Below, one piece after another: positions 6,230 through 14,010 of a stretch of DNA of 26,316 nucleotides. The position numbers and the translations under genes were made by a program. Positions within the stretch are counted from its first letter, which is position 1; the number at the start of each line of letters is the position of its first letter. Under the pieces are notes generated by a model. That model was not told the origin of the DNA. It ran no database searches and saw only the letters and a list, made by a program, of their open reading frames with translations. The DNA comes from JAXDJH01 sp034663635 (GTDB taxonomy: Bacteria; Actinomycetota; CADDZG01; WHSQ01), in NCBI GenBank assembly GCA_034663635.1, contig JAXDJH010000024.1, forward strand, positions 1-26,316. The letters run 5' to 3'.

Positions 6230-9200
6230 GCGCGAAGACATACACAAGATCCTGGTGATCGGATCCGGCCCTATCGTCATCGGGCAGGCCTGCGAGTTCG
6301 ACTACTCCGGGGTCCAGGCGTGCAAGGTTCTGCGCGCCGAGGGATACGAGGTGGTTCTCGTGAACTCCAACCCCGCGACGATCATGACGGACCCGGAGTT
6401 CGCCGACGCGACTTACATCGAGCCAATCACTCCCGAGTATGTGGCGAAGATCATCGAGCGCGAGAAGCCCGACGCCTGCCTGCCAACGCTTGGCGGCCAG
6501 ACGGGTCTCAACGTGGCGATGGACCTCGCCGCCTCTGGGGTTCTGGACGCACACGGGGTCGAGCTCATCGGAGCGCAAGCCACGTCGATACGCAAAGCCG
6601 AGGACCGGCGTCTCTTCAAGCAAACGATGCAGGAAGCGGGCATCGACCTCCCGCTGTCGACGTTCGCCTATTCGATCGATGAGGCGCTGTCCGCTGCAGA
6701 CGAGATCGGTTACCCCGTGGTGATCCGGCCCTCGTATGTCTTGGGCGGGGGCGGCTCCGGTGTGGTCTCGACCCCCGAAGAGCTCAAGCAAGTTGCCGCG
6801 GAAGGGCTTCGGCTCTCGACGATAGGGGAGGTCCTCGTCGAGGAATCGATCTCGGGGTGGAAGGAGTTCGAGCTCGAGGTCATGCGGGATCACAAGGACA
6901 ACGTCGTGATCGTGTGTCCGATCGAGAACCTCGATCCGATGGGCGTTCACACGGGAGACTCGATAACCGTCGCTCCGGCCATGACTCTTACCGACGTGGA
7001 ATATCAAGGCATGCGCGACGACGCCGTGCGAGTCATGCGCGCGATCGGGGTCGAGACCGGAGGATCCAACGTCCAGTTCGCGGTTCATCCGGAAACGGGC
7101 CGCCGAGTTGTGATCGAGATGAACCCACGGGTATCGCGCTCCAGTGCGCTTGCATCCAAAGCAACAGGATTCCCGATCGCGAAGATCGCCGCCAAGCTGG
7201 CCGTCGGCTACGCGCTCGACGAGATCCCCAACGACATCACTCGCCAGACCCCGGCCTCATTCGAGCCATCGATCGACTACGTCGTCGTGAAGATCCCGCG
7301 CTGGACCTTCGAGAAGTTCGCCGGCGCCGACACGACCCTCGGCACCAAGATGAAGTCGGTGGGGGAGGTCATGGCGATAGGACGCACTTTCGCGGAGGCG
7401 CTCCAGAAGGGGTTCCGGTCTCTGGAGCAGGGCTTGATCGGCCTGTGGCAAGGAGGTCGCCCCGACACCACGATGCCCGAGCTCGAGGAGCTGCTATCTC
7501 GCCCGACCGAGGGACGGCTGATCTTCCTGGAGCAGGCCCTCTACCAAGGGATGACCGTCGCCAGGGCCGCGGAGATCACCAGGATCGATCCGTGGTTCGT
7601 CGATCAGATAGCGAACCTTGCCGCCGCCCGCCGCGATCTCGAAGGTCGGCGGCTCGAGGACCTCACGGCCCCCGAGCTCTTGGCCGCGAAGCGCAAAGGG
7701 TTCTCGGACGCGCAGATCGCGGCTCTGACCTCAACTACCGAGCCGGCGGCTCGCGCGCGGAGATACGAGCTAAACGTGCGTCCGGTCTACAAGACCGTCG
7801 ACACATGCGCTGCCGAGTTCGAAGCCTCCACCCCGTATCACTACTCGACTTACGAGGACGAGGACGAGGTGACGGACTCCACCGCTCCGAAGGTGCTCAT
7901 CCTGGGCTCCGGGCCGAACCGGATCGGACAGGGGATCGAGTTCGACTACTGCTGCGTGCACGCTTCCTTCGCCTTACGCGACGCGGGCTACGAGACCATC
8001 ATGTTGAACTGCAACCCCGAGACCGTGTCGACCGACTACGACACCTCGGACAGGCTCTATTTCGAACCGCTGACCTTCGAGGACGTGATGAGCGTCATCG
8101 AACGGGAGCGCCCGGCGGGAGTGATCGTGCAACTTGGTGGTCAGACGCCGCTGAAGCTGGCCCAGGCGCTGAGCGAAGCAGGGGTTCCCATCTTTGGGAC
8201 CTCTCCCGACTCGATCGACAGGGCCGAGGATCGAGAGCGGTTCGGCGACCTCCTCGCCGATCTCGCTTTGCCTCAGCCTCCCAACGGGATGGCCCGCTCG
8301 ATCGCGGAGGCGCAAGCCATAGCCGAGTCGATCGGTTACCCCGTCGTCGTGAGGCCTTCTTATGTCCTTGGGGGCCGCGCGATGGAGATCGTGTACGAGG
8401 AGTCTTCGCTCGAGCGCTACATGGTCACGGCCGCAGAGGTCTCTCCATCTCATCCGGTCCTGGTCGACAAGTTTCTCGAAGGAGCGATCGAGATCGATTG
8501 CGATGCGATCTTCGACGGGACAGAGCTGTATATCGGTGGCGTGCTCGAGCACATCGAGGAGGCGGGTATCCATTCAGGTGACTCCGCCTGCGCTCTGCCG
8601 CCTTTCACCCTCGCTGACTCGGAGATCGAGCGGGTCATCTCTTACACGGAAGGGATCGCTCGTTCGCTCGGAGTGATCGGCGTCATCAATATCCAGTTCG
8701 CGATCAAAGACGAGCAGGTATTCGTACTGGAAGCCAACCCGCGCGCATCTCGCACTCTGCCCTTCACGTCGAAGGCGACCGGGGTGCCGCTGGCGAAGGT
8801 TGCGGCTCGGGTGATGACCGGGTCGTCGCTAGCGCAGCTCCGGATAGAAGGCCTCGTGCCGGAGCGGAGCGTTGGACACGAGGGTCTGAATCACGTCGCC
8901 GTGAAGGAGGCGGTCCTCCCATTCGAACGCTTCCGCGGCGTCGACATCCTGCTGGGCCCAGAGATGCGGTCGACCGGCGAGGTCATGGGGATCGACTCGA
9001 ACTTCGGACTTGCCTTCGCGAAAGCCGAGGGCGCGGCGGGAGTAAGACTCCCGGTGAAAGGCACAGTTTTCATCTCGGTCTCGAACCGGGATAAGCGCGC
9101 CGCGATCTTCCCGGCCAAGCGGCTGGCGGACCTCGGATTCCACCTCCTGGCGACGCGCGGAACGGCAGAGCTGCTTCGGCGAGCCGGAGTGGAAGTCGAG

Positions 9201-9476
9201 CAGGTTGCCAAGGTTGGAAGCGAGGACGGCGAGAACATCGTCGAGAGGATCCACCGCGGCGATGTGGACATGATCTTCAACACGCCATTCGGGCGTCGTG
9301 CCCGCAGCGACGGTTATTTCATCCGCACGGCAGCGGTCGACGCGGGCGTACCGTGCATCACGACGATGTCGGGTATGGCTGCCGCCGTTCAGGCGATCGA
9401 GGCGCTTCTCCAAGGACGTGTGGGTGTGCGTCCCCTCCAGGAACACCTGGCCGCCATGGACGGAGGCCGGTCGTGA
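6222..9476 (+). CDS. carB: Carbamoyl-phosphate synthase large subunit
   Basis: CarB makes carbamoyl phosphate from bicarbonate, ammonia and two ATP, supplying pyrimidine and arginine synthesis. From the ATG at 6222 the protein has 1084 residues and begins MPKREDIHKILVIGSGPIVI, as other CarB proteins do; an ATG at 6192 would add ten unlike residues. Two homologous ATP-grasp halves are visible, each with a FDY motif (GQACEFDYSG and GQGIEFDYCC), a PSYVLGG loop and an EANPR/EMNPR motif. The last 150 or so residues form an MGS-like allosteric domain (LATRGTAELL, NTPFGRRARSDGYFIR). The start overlaps the VOC gene by eight bases; the stop overlaps the pyrK start as GTGA. Confidence 0.98.
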   Translation: MPKREDIHKILVIGSGPIVIGQACEFDYSGVQACKVLRAEGYEVVLVNSNPATIMTDPEFADATYIEPITPEYVAKIIEREKPDACLPTLGGQTGLNVAMDLAASGVLDAHGVELIGAQATSIRKAEDRRLFKQTMQEAGIDLPLSTFAYSIDEALSAADEIGYPVVIRPSYVLGGGGSGVVSTPEELKQVAAEGLRLSTIGEVLVEESISGWKEFELEVMRDHKDNVVIVCPIENLDPMGVHTGDSITVAPAMTLTDVEYQGMRDDAVRVMRAIGVETGGSNVQFAVHPETGRRVVIEMNPRVSRSSALASKATGFPIAKIAAKLAVGYALDEIPNDITRQTPASFEPSIDYVVVKIPRWTFEKFAGADTTLGTKMKSVGEVMAIGRTFAEALQKGFRSLEQGLIGLWQGGRPDTTMPELEELLSRPTEGRLIFLEQALYQGMTVARAAEITRIDPWFVDQIANLAAARRDLEGRRLEDLTAPELLAAKRKGFSDAQIAALTSTTEPAARARRYELNVRPVYKTVDTCAAEFEASTPYHYSTYEDEDEVTDSTAPKVLILGSGPNRIGQGIEFDYCCVHASFALRDAGYETIMLNCNPETVSTDYDTSDRLYFEPLTFEDVMSVIERERPAGVIVQLGGQTPLKLAQALSEAGVPIFGTSPDSIDRAEDRERFGDLLADLALPQPPNGMARSIAEAQAIAESIGYPVVVRPSYVLGGRAMEIVYEESSLERYMVTAAEVSPSHPVLVDKFLEGAIEIDCDAIFDGTELYIGGVLEHIEEAGIHSGDSACALPPFTLADSEIERVISYTEGIARSLGVIGVINIQFAIKDEQVFVLEANPRASRTLPFTSKATGVPLAKVAARVMTGSSLAQLRIEGLVPERSVGHEGLNHVAVKEAVLPFERFRGVDILLGPEMRSTGEVMGIDSNFGLAFAKAEGAAGVRLPVKGTVFISVSNRDKRAAIFPAKRLADLGFHLLATRGTAELLRRAGVEVEQVAKVGSEDGENIVERIHRGDVDMIFNTPFGRRARSDGYFIRTAAVDAGVPCITTMSGMAAAVQAIEALLQGRVGVRPLQEHLAAMDGGRS

Positions 9477-10408
9477 CGCTGCTCATGTCCTCGGGTGAGG
9501 TGCTCACGCACAAGAAATACGGCGAGCACTATCACTCCCTGACGATCGTGACGCCCGACATCGGCGAGCGAGTCAGGCCCGGTCAGTTCGTCAACCTGAG
9601 ATGTGGGGTCGGACAGGCGAACATCCTTCGCCGTCCCTTCAGCGTTTACCGGGTTCATAAGCGCGGCGGGTGGGCTTCGACCATCGAGATCGTGTTCGAC
9701 ATCCGGGGGCCGGGCACGCGCTTTCTGTCCAACCTTCGTGCGCATTCGATAGTCGATCTGATCGGTCCGTCTGGTCGCGGTTTCGCTCTTCCCAAGAGGC
9801 GGGCGCACTGCCTTCTCGTCGGTGGCGGGATCGGGGCGGCCCCGCTCTTCTACCTGGCGGACGAACTCCGCAACGACGGCCATCGAGTCGACGTCATCCT
9901 CGGAGCTCGCAACTCGGGCTTGCTCCTCGGAGCTATCGAGGCGCGGAGGCTCGCTTCCGTGTGCCGCATAACGACCGAGGATGGGAGCGCGGGGGATCGC
10001 GGTCGCGTAACGGATGTCATGGTCGAGACGATGGAGAAGTGCGAGACCGAGGTCGTCTACGCCTGCGGCCCTCACCCGATGCTCGCCGCTGTGTCTCGCA
10101 TCTCGGCCGAGAGGAAGATCCCGACACAGGTCGCGGTCGAAGAGCTCATGGCCTGTGGGTACGGGGTCTGCATGACCTGCGTGATGCCATTGCGCCGGCC
10201 GCCGAAGCGGGATGAGCCTCTGGAGGACGCGGTGGTCTACGCGCGCTCGTGCACTGAGGGACCGGTCTTCAACGGCGCTCAGGTCGTCTGGAACGGCGCG
10301 GCCGACATGGTCTCGACCGACGAAGCGGAGTTGACCCCGGCGGGTTCGCCGATGCGAGCATCGGCCATGGACGAACCCGACGACGAGTTCGCTCCTCCGG
10401 GGAACTGA
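9473..10408 (+). CDS. pyrK: Dihydroorotate dehydrogenase electron-transfer subunit
   Basis: PyrK passes electrons from the FMN of PyrD through FAD and a 2Fe-2S cluster to NAD+. The FAD-binding RRPFSVYR is at residues 53-60, the NAD-binding GGGIGAAPLF at 117-126, and an ACGP motif is near 197-200. The cluster cysteines are C228, C233, C236 (ACGYGVCMTC) and C260. The gap between the last two is wider than the roughly 15 residues I recall from Bacillus PyrK. I chose the GTG at 9473: it overlaps the carB stop as GTGA and has GGAGG seven bases upstream. The frame is open further upstream, but only through carB. The 311 residues exceed the usual length of about 260 because of the C-terminal tail. 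Confidence 0.93.
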   Translation: MTLLMSSGEVLTHKKYGEHYHSLTIVTPDIGERVRPGQFVNLRCGVGQANILRRPFSVYRVHKRGGWASTIEIVFDIRGPGTRFLSNLRAHSIVDLIGPSGRGFALPKRRAHCLLVGGGIGAAPLFYLADELRNDGHRVDVILGARNSGLLLGAIEARRLASVCRITTEDGSAGDRGRVTDVMVETMEKCETEVVYACGPHPMLAAVSRISAERKIPTQVAVEELMACGYGVCMTCVMPLRRPPKRDEPLEDAVVYARSCTEGPVFNGAQVVWNGAADMVSTDEAELTPAGSPMRASAMDEPDDEFAPPGN

Positions 10409-11334
10409 TGGCGGATCTCACTACGAAACTTGGAGCTCTCGAGCTCGCGAACCCGGTCCTCGTCGCGTCGGGCACCTACGGCGCGGGGCGGGAGGCGGCG
10501 GCGTTCGTCGATCTGTCCGAGATAGGCGGGGTCATCGTGAAGTCGATGACCATCACTCCATGGAAAGGGAAGCCGACCCCGCGGATGTGCGAGACGCCGT
10601 CGGGGATGTTGAACGCCATCGGTATCCAGAACAAAGGGGTCGACCACTTCATCACCGAGGACCTGCCGTGGCTGCTGAAACGGAAAGCAACGGTTTTCGC
10701 ATCTATAGCCGGCAACACAGTCGACGAATTCGTTCGGGTGGCCGACAAGCTAAGGACGGGTGGTCGAGGTATTGCGGCCGTCGAGATCAACATCTCGTGC
10801 CCGAACCTCGAGGATCGCAACAACATGTTCGCTCACTCGGCGGAGTCCACCGCGGCGGTGGTCGGAAAAGTGAAGGACGCCTTGAAGCGGGTCCCAGTGT
10901 TTCCGAAACTCTCGCCTAACGTGACCTCCCTTACCGAGATCGCCACAGCTGCGCTGGAAGCCGGAGCGGACGGGCTGTCGCTCGTTAACACCGTCTTCGG
11001 GATGCAGATCGACATCGAGACTCGACGGCCCAAGTTGGCCGGAACCGTCGGCGGTCTATCGGGCCCGGCGATCCATCCGATAGCGGTGCGCGCCGTCCAC
11101 GAAGTTCACACGGCCTTCCCTCACGTGCCGATCATCGGACAAGGTGGGATCACTACTGCCGAAGACGCGCTCCAACTGATACTTGCAGGAGCTGGAGCCG
11201 TTGCAGTTGGGACCGCCAACTTCGTGAACCCTCGCGCGGCCCTCGAGGTCGCATCGGGGATCAGCGACTACATGGACGGCCACGGAGCAGCATCGGTCGC
11301 GGACATCGTGGGGACGGTGAAACTCGAAGGATGA
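10408..11334 (+). CDS. pyrD: Dihydroorotate dehydrogenase catalytic subunit, class 1B
   Basis: This FMN enzyme oxidises dihydroorotate to orotate. The 308 residues have NPVLVASGTYG near 15-25, MLNAIGIQNKG near 67-77 and NISCPN with C131. Cysteine as catalytic base marks class 1, whereas the membrane-bound class 2 enzymes use serine. IIGQGGITTAEDA and AVAVGTANF form the FMN phosphate site. The adjoining pyrK makes this the NAD-linked class 1B, a cytosolic heterotetramer. The start shares one base with the pyrK stop (TGATG). Confidence 0.96.
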   Translation: MADLTTKLGALELANPVLVASGTYGAGREAAAFVDLSEIGGVIVKSMTITPWKGKPTPRMCETPSGMLNAIGIQNKGVDHFITEDLPWLLKRKATVFASIAGNTVDEFVRVADKLRTGGRGIAAVEINISCPNLEDRNNMFAHSAESTAAVVGKVKDALKRVPVFPKLSPNVTSLTEIATAALEAGADGLSLVNTVFGMQIDIETRRPKLAGTVGGLSGPAIHPIAVRAVHEVHTAFPHVPIIGQGGITTAEDALQLILAGAGAVAVGTANFVNPRAALEVASGISDYMDGHGAASVADIVGTVKLEG

Positions 11335-12029
11335 TGATCCACAACCCCTTGTGTGTGGCGCTCGACCACGACGACCGCACCGAATTACTCAATACAGCGC
11401 GAGCCGTTGCCCCTCACGCCGGCGTATTGAAGATCGGTCTCACCCCCTACACCGCGCTCGGTCCGGACCTGGTCAGGGCCGTCACCGAGATCGCTCCAGT
11501 CTTCCTGGATCTAAAACTTCATGACATCCCCGCGCAGGTCGAGGGGGCGGCCCGAGCGGCGAGCTCGCTCGGGGTTTCCTTTCTAACGATCCATGCGGCG
11601 GGGGGAGCGGCCATGGTCAAAGCCGCGGTCGGAGCGGTGGAGTCCGGGACCGTGGTGCTGGCCGTGACGGTCCTCACCAGCCTCGACGACTCAGACCTGG
11701 CCGCCGTCGGGCTGGAGGGCCCCGCCGACAAGGCGGTTGTCAGACTCGCCGAACTCGCTGTTGCCGCGGGGGCCGGAGGCCTCGTGTGCTCGCCGCTGGA
11801 GGTCACCGCGCTCAGGGCCCGCTTCGGCCCCTCGGCGGAGGGTGGACCGATCTTGGTGGTTCCCGGGATCCGCCCGGCAGGATCCGAGCTCGGCGACCAG
11901 CGCAGAACCCTCGGTCCCCGACAGGCGCTCACCGCCGGGGCAGACCTGATCGTGGTGGGACGACCGATCACGGGCGCCGCCGATCCGGTCGAGGCAGCTC
12001 GAGCGATCTCTGCCGAGGCGATGGCTTGA
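11331..12029 (+). CDS. pyrF: Orotidine 5'-phosphate decarboxylase
   Basis: PyrF decarboxylates OMP to UMP, the last step of the pathway. The 232-residue barrel starts with CVALDHDD. It has the early lysine K34 (LKIGL) and the catalytic DxKxxD set in FLDLKLHDIP (D60, K62, D65). The phosphate-binding end is VVGRPITGAADP. It belongs to the type 1 (short, bacterial) group. ATG codons at 11331 and 11334 are both possible; either one overlaps the pyrD stop. The gene precedes pyrE although the reaction follows it. Confidence 0.95.
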   Translation: MMIHNPLCVALDHDDRTELLNTARAVAPHAGVLKIGLTPYTALGPDLVRAVTEIAPVFLDLKLHDIPAQVEGAARAASSLGVSFLTIHAAGGAAMVKAAVGAVESGTVVLAVTVLTSLDDSDLAAVGLEGPADKAVVRLAELAVAAGAGGLVCSPLEVTALRARFGPSAEGGPILVVPGIRPAGSELGDQRRTLGPRQALTAGADLIVVGRPITGAADPVEAARAISAEAMA

Positions 12030-12607
12030 ACGAACTTGAGAGGCTCGAGGTCCTAGAGAGGCGTGGAGCGGTTCTTCGTGGTCACTTCCTCCTTTCCTCC
12101 GGCAGGCACTCCGATCTCTTCGTCCAGAAGTTCCGCATCCTCGAGCACCCGCGCCTGGCTCAGAGCTTCGGAGAGTCGCTAGCGGCTCTCTTCCCAGAGG
12201 GATTCGACGTCGTCGCGGCTCCGGCCATCGGCGCCGTAGTGCTCGGATTCGCTACGGCGCTTGCGGCGGATGCACGGAGCATCTTCGCCGAGCGGGCGGA
12301 CGGTGTTCTTTCCTTCAGGCGCGGCTTCCACATCGAGCCCCACGAGCGCGTCCTGGTGGTGGAAGACGTCATAACGACGGGCGGGTCGGCCCGCGAGGTG
12401 GTCGCATTGGTGAAAGCGTCGGCCGGAAAAGTCATCGGCGTGGGCGCGCTGATCGATAGAGGGGACCCCACCCGGCCCCCGAACCTCGGCGCACCCCTCC
12501 GTTCCCTCGTGAAGCTCGAGGTCGCGTCGTGGGCTCCTGAAGATTGCCCTTTGTGCGCGGGCGACGTTCCTCTCGACGACCCCGGCAGTCGCAGGCTCTC
12601 CGCATAG
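12026..12607 (+). CDS. pyrE: Orotate phosphoribosyltransferase
   Basis: PyrE joins orotate to PRPP to give OMP. I place the start at TTG 12026, overlapping the pyrF stop as TTGA, with GAGG seven bases upstream. The frame stays open upstream only as a shadow of pyrF. The resulting 193 residues have APAIGAVVLG at 65-74, RADGVLSFRRGF near 90-101 and the PRPP loop VVEDVITTGGSA at 111-122. The C-terminus carries a CPLC pair (C174, C177), which I recall from the Thermus-like PyrE subgroup. It is the last pyr gene; the 189 bases after it show no convincing intrinsic terminator. Confidence 0.93.
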   Translation: MNELERLEVLERRGAVLRGHFLLSSGRHSDLFVQKFRILEHPRLAQSFGESLAALFPEGFDVVAAPAIGAVVLGFATALAADARSIFAERADGVLSFRRGFHIEPHERVLVVEDVITTGGSAREVVALVKASAGKVIGVGALIDRGDPTRPPNLGAPLRSLVKLEVASWAPEDCPLCAGDVPLDDPGSRRLSA

Positions 12608-12657
12608 AGCGATCGCTGAAAAAGGCCTCCTACCTGCGGAAATCGCGACCCGCGCCA

Positions 12658-12686
12658 TTGCGAGAGGCGGACTAGCTCCCTATAAT
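12658..12686 (+). promoter_or_regulatory. Strong sigma-A promoter for the mihF operon
   Basis: TTGCGA (12658-12663) and a perfect TATAAT (12681-12686) are spaced by 17 bases. Transcription would start near 12692-12694, giving a leader of roughly 104 bases. It lies in the only sizeable gap between pyrE and mihF and is the best promoter in the window. Confidence 0.8.
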
Positions 12687-12688
12687 CC

Positions 12689-12711
12689 GCAGCGGCCGAG
12701 GAGCCCGCTGC
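12689..12711 (+). promoter_or_regulatory. Hairpin at the 5' end of the mihF leader
   Basis: GCAGCGG (12689-12695) pairs with CCGCTGC (12705-12711) around a nine-base loop. It lies across the predicted transcription start, so the RNA may carry only part of the stem. Further down the leader, AGTGC (12753-12757) can pair with GCACT (12773-12777), leaving the AAAGGAGG at 12780-12787 exposed. Roles in RNA stability or start-site control are only possibilities. Confidence 0.4.
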
Positions 12712-12796
12712 CGATCGTGCAAAACGACCGACTCCAGGTCCATCCGTCGTTAAGTGCGCAGCCGTTCGAAGTGCACTAAAAAGGAGGAACGCCCTC

Positions 12797-13114
12797 ATGC
12801 CGTTGCCCCCGCCTCTAACCGAGGAGCAGCGTCGTCAAGCGCTGGAGAAGGCCGCGATCGCGCGGCGTAAGCGCGCCGAGCTGAAGGAGCAACTAAAAGG
12901 CGGCCGGATCACTCTCAGCGAACTGCTCGAACGATCCGCCGACGAGATCGTGGGGAAGATGAAGGTCTCGACGGTGCTCGAGTCCCTCCCCGGTGTTGGT
13001 CGGGTGCGAGCACAGAAGATCATGGAGAGACTCCAGATCAAAGACTCGCGGCGCGTCCGAGGTCTGGGCGAGAAGCAACGTAAGAATCTGCTCGACGAGT
13101 TCGCGCGCAGGTAG
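12797..13114 (+). CDS. mihF: Actinobacterial integration host factor (mIHF)
   Basis: This 105-residue basic DNA-binding protein aligns along its length with mycobacterial mIHF. It has an N-terminal charged helix (QALEKAAIARRKRAELKE, residues 15-32) and a helix-hairpin-helix-like core LESLPGVGRVRAQKIM at 61-76. A conserved tail RRVRGLGEKQRKNLL runs at 85-99. In Mycobacterium and Streptomyces this protein organises the nucleoid and supports phage integration; it is unrelated to enteric IHF. AAAGGAGG lies nine bases before the ATG. The neighbouring gmk and rpoZ are its usual partners in Actinomycetota, making this a good lineage marker. Confidence 0.95.
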   Translation: MPLPPPLTEEQRRQALEKAAIARRKRAELKEQLKGGRITLSELLERSADEIVGKMKVSTVLESLPGVGRVRAQKIMERLQIKDSRRVRGLGEKQRKNLLDEFARR

Positions 13115-13135
13115 CGCGAAACTCCCGGCCCCGCT

Positions 13136-13705
13136 GTGCCATATCTCTCCGGCCGCGGCCGCCTGTTTGTTGTCTCCGGCCCCTCGGGGGCCGGCAAGGG
13201 CACCGTAGTTCGCCGCGTGTTGGAGCTGAAGCCAGAAGTGGTTCTTTCGGTTTCCGCGACGACGCGCCCTATGCGCCGGGGCGAGATCAACGGGGTGGAC
13301 TACCACTTCATCACACGGCCGGAGTTCCTGAGGATGAGAGAGGCGGGGGAGCTGCTGGAGTGGGCCGAGGTCTACGGGAACCTTTACGGGACCCCACGGC
13401 CACCCGTCGAAAGCGCTCTATCGGCCGGGCAGGACGTCCTATGCGAGCTCGATATCAAGGGTGCCATCTCCGTGAAACGGGCCAAACCCGACGCGGTGCT
13501 GGTTTTCATCGAGCCGCCGTCCATGGAGGAGCTGATGGTCCGGCTCAGGGGCCGCGGGACGGAGGAGCACGACGACATGGCCGTCAGGATCGATGCCGCC
13601 TACGAGGAGATCCGGAACAAGGAGATCTATGACCACATCGTGGTCAACGACGATGTGGGTAGGGCTGCGGGCGAGCTAGTCCGTATAATCGAGGGGTCGG
13701 GCTGA
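13136..13705 (+). CDS. gmk: Guanylate kinase
   Basis: Gmk phosphorylates GMP to GDP. The 189 residues contain the P-loop GPSGAGKGT at 15-23, SATTRPMRRGEINGVDYHF (the GMP-binding segment), EVYGNLYGTP and RLRGRGTEE in the lid region. The start is a GTG at 13136 without a clear Shine-Dalgarno sequence; no better in-frame start exists before the P-loop. It follows mihF after 21 bases. The last codons include a TATAAT hexamer (13684-13689). Confidence 0.96.
   Translation: MPYLSGRGRLFVVSGPSGAGKGTVVRRVLELKPEVVLSVSATTRPMRRGEINGVDYHFITRPEFLRMREAGELLEWAEVYGNLYGTPRPPVESALSAGQDVLCELDIKGAISVKRAKPDAVLVFIEPPSMEELMVRLRGRGTEEHDDMAVRIDAAYEEIRNKEIYDHIVVNDDVGRAAGELVRIIEGSG
13684..13689 (+). promoter_or_regulatory. 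Possible internal -10 element ahead of rpoZ
   Basis: A perfect TATAAT lies inside the last codons of gmk and uses the rare codon ATA. No convincing -35 hexamer is found 16-18 bases upstream and there is no extended -10 TGn. If active it would start RNA near 13696 and give rpoZ and downstream genes their own transcript. Confidence 0.3.
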
Positions 13706-13748
13706 GGCCCCGCCCGCCCCTAACCCCCACGGAGAGGAAACCTCGAAG

Positions 13749-13997
13749 ATGATCGAGCCCAAGATCGAGAAGCTGATCGAGAACGCGGAGTCAAAGTTCA
13801 CCCTGGTCATCCTGGCCGCCAAGCGCGGCCGGCAGATCAATTCGTACTTCACCCAGCTCGGTGAAGGCGTATCGGAGTTCACCCCACCGCAGATCCACCT
13901 GGGGTCGGAGAAGGCCCCCAAGGCCCTCTCGATCGCCATGGAGGAGATCGCCGACGGAGTCGTGACGTTCGAGCGCACCGCTGAAGGCATCAAGTAG
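13749..13997 (+). CDS. rpoZ: RNA polymerase omega subunit
   Basis: Omega helps assemble and stabilise RNA polymerase by binding beta-prime. The 82 residues include SKFTLVILAAKRGRQINSYF at about 15-34, the most conserved part of the family, and the ALSIAMEEIADG helix near 59-70. GGAGAGG lies upstream of the ATG. The GAGG part (13734-13737) could pair with CCTC (13741-13744) in a small hairpin of four pairs, too weak to call regulatory. Its place between gmk and coaBC is a widely conserved order. Confidence 0.95.
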   Translation: MIEPKIEKLIENAESKFTLVILAAKRGRQINSYFTQLGEGVSEFTPPQIHLGSEKAPKALSIAMEEIADGVVTFERTAEGIK

Positions 13998-14010
13998 CAG
14001 CCTTACGACC

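Noticed and set aside
6078..7088. Long minus-strand ORF of 336 codons opposite carB
   Set aside because: It is the antisense shadow of carB in GC-rich DNA, rich in Arg, His and Asp, with no recognisable domain.
6857..8581. 574-codon forward ORF in another frame of carB
   Set aside because: The composition is dominated by Arg, Gly and Asp, as expected from frame-shifted reading of GC-rich codons; carB in the proper frame is intact.
12601..12620. AGCGATCGCTGAAAAA after pyrE as a terminator
   Set aside because: The palindrome has no usable loop and is followed by A residues rather than T on the coding strand. It does not form an intrinsic terminator for the pyr transcript.
13734..13744. GAGG-AAA-CCTC hairpin over the rpoZ ribosome site
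   Set aside because: Only four pairs with a three-base loop; too weak and too likely by chance to call regulatory.
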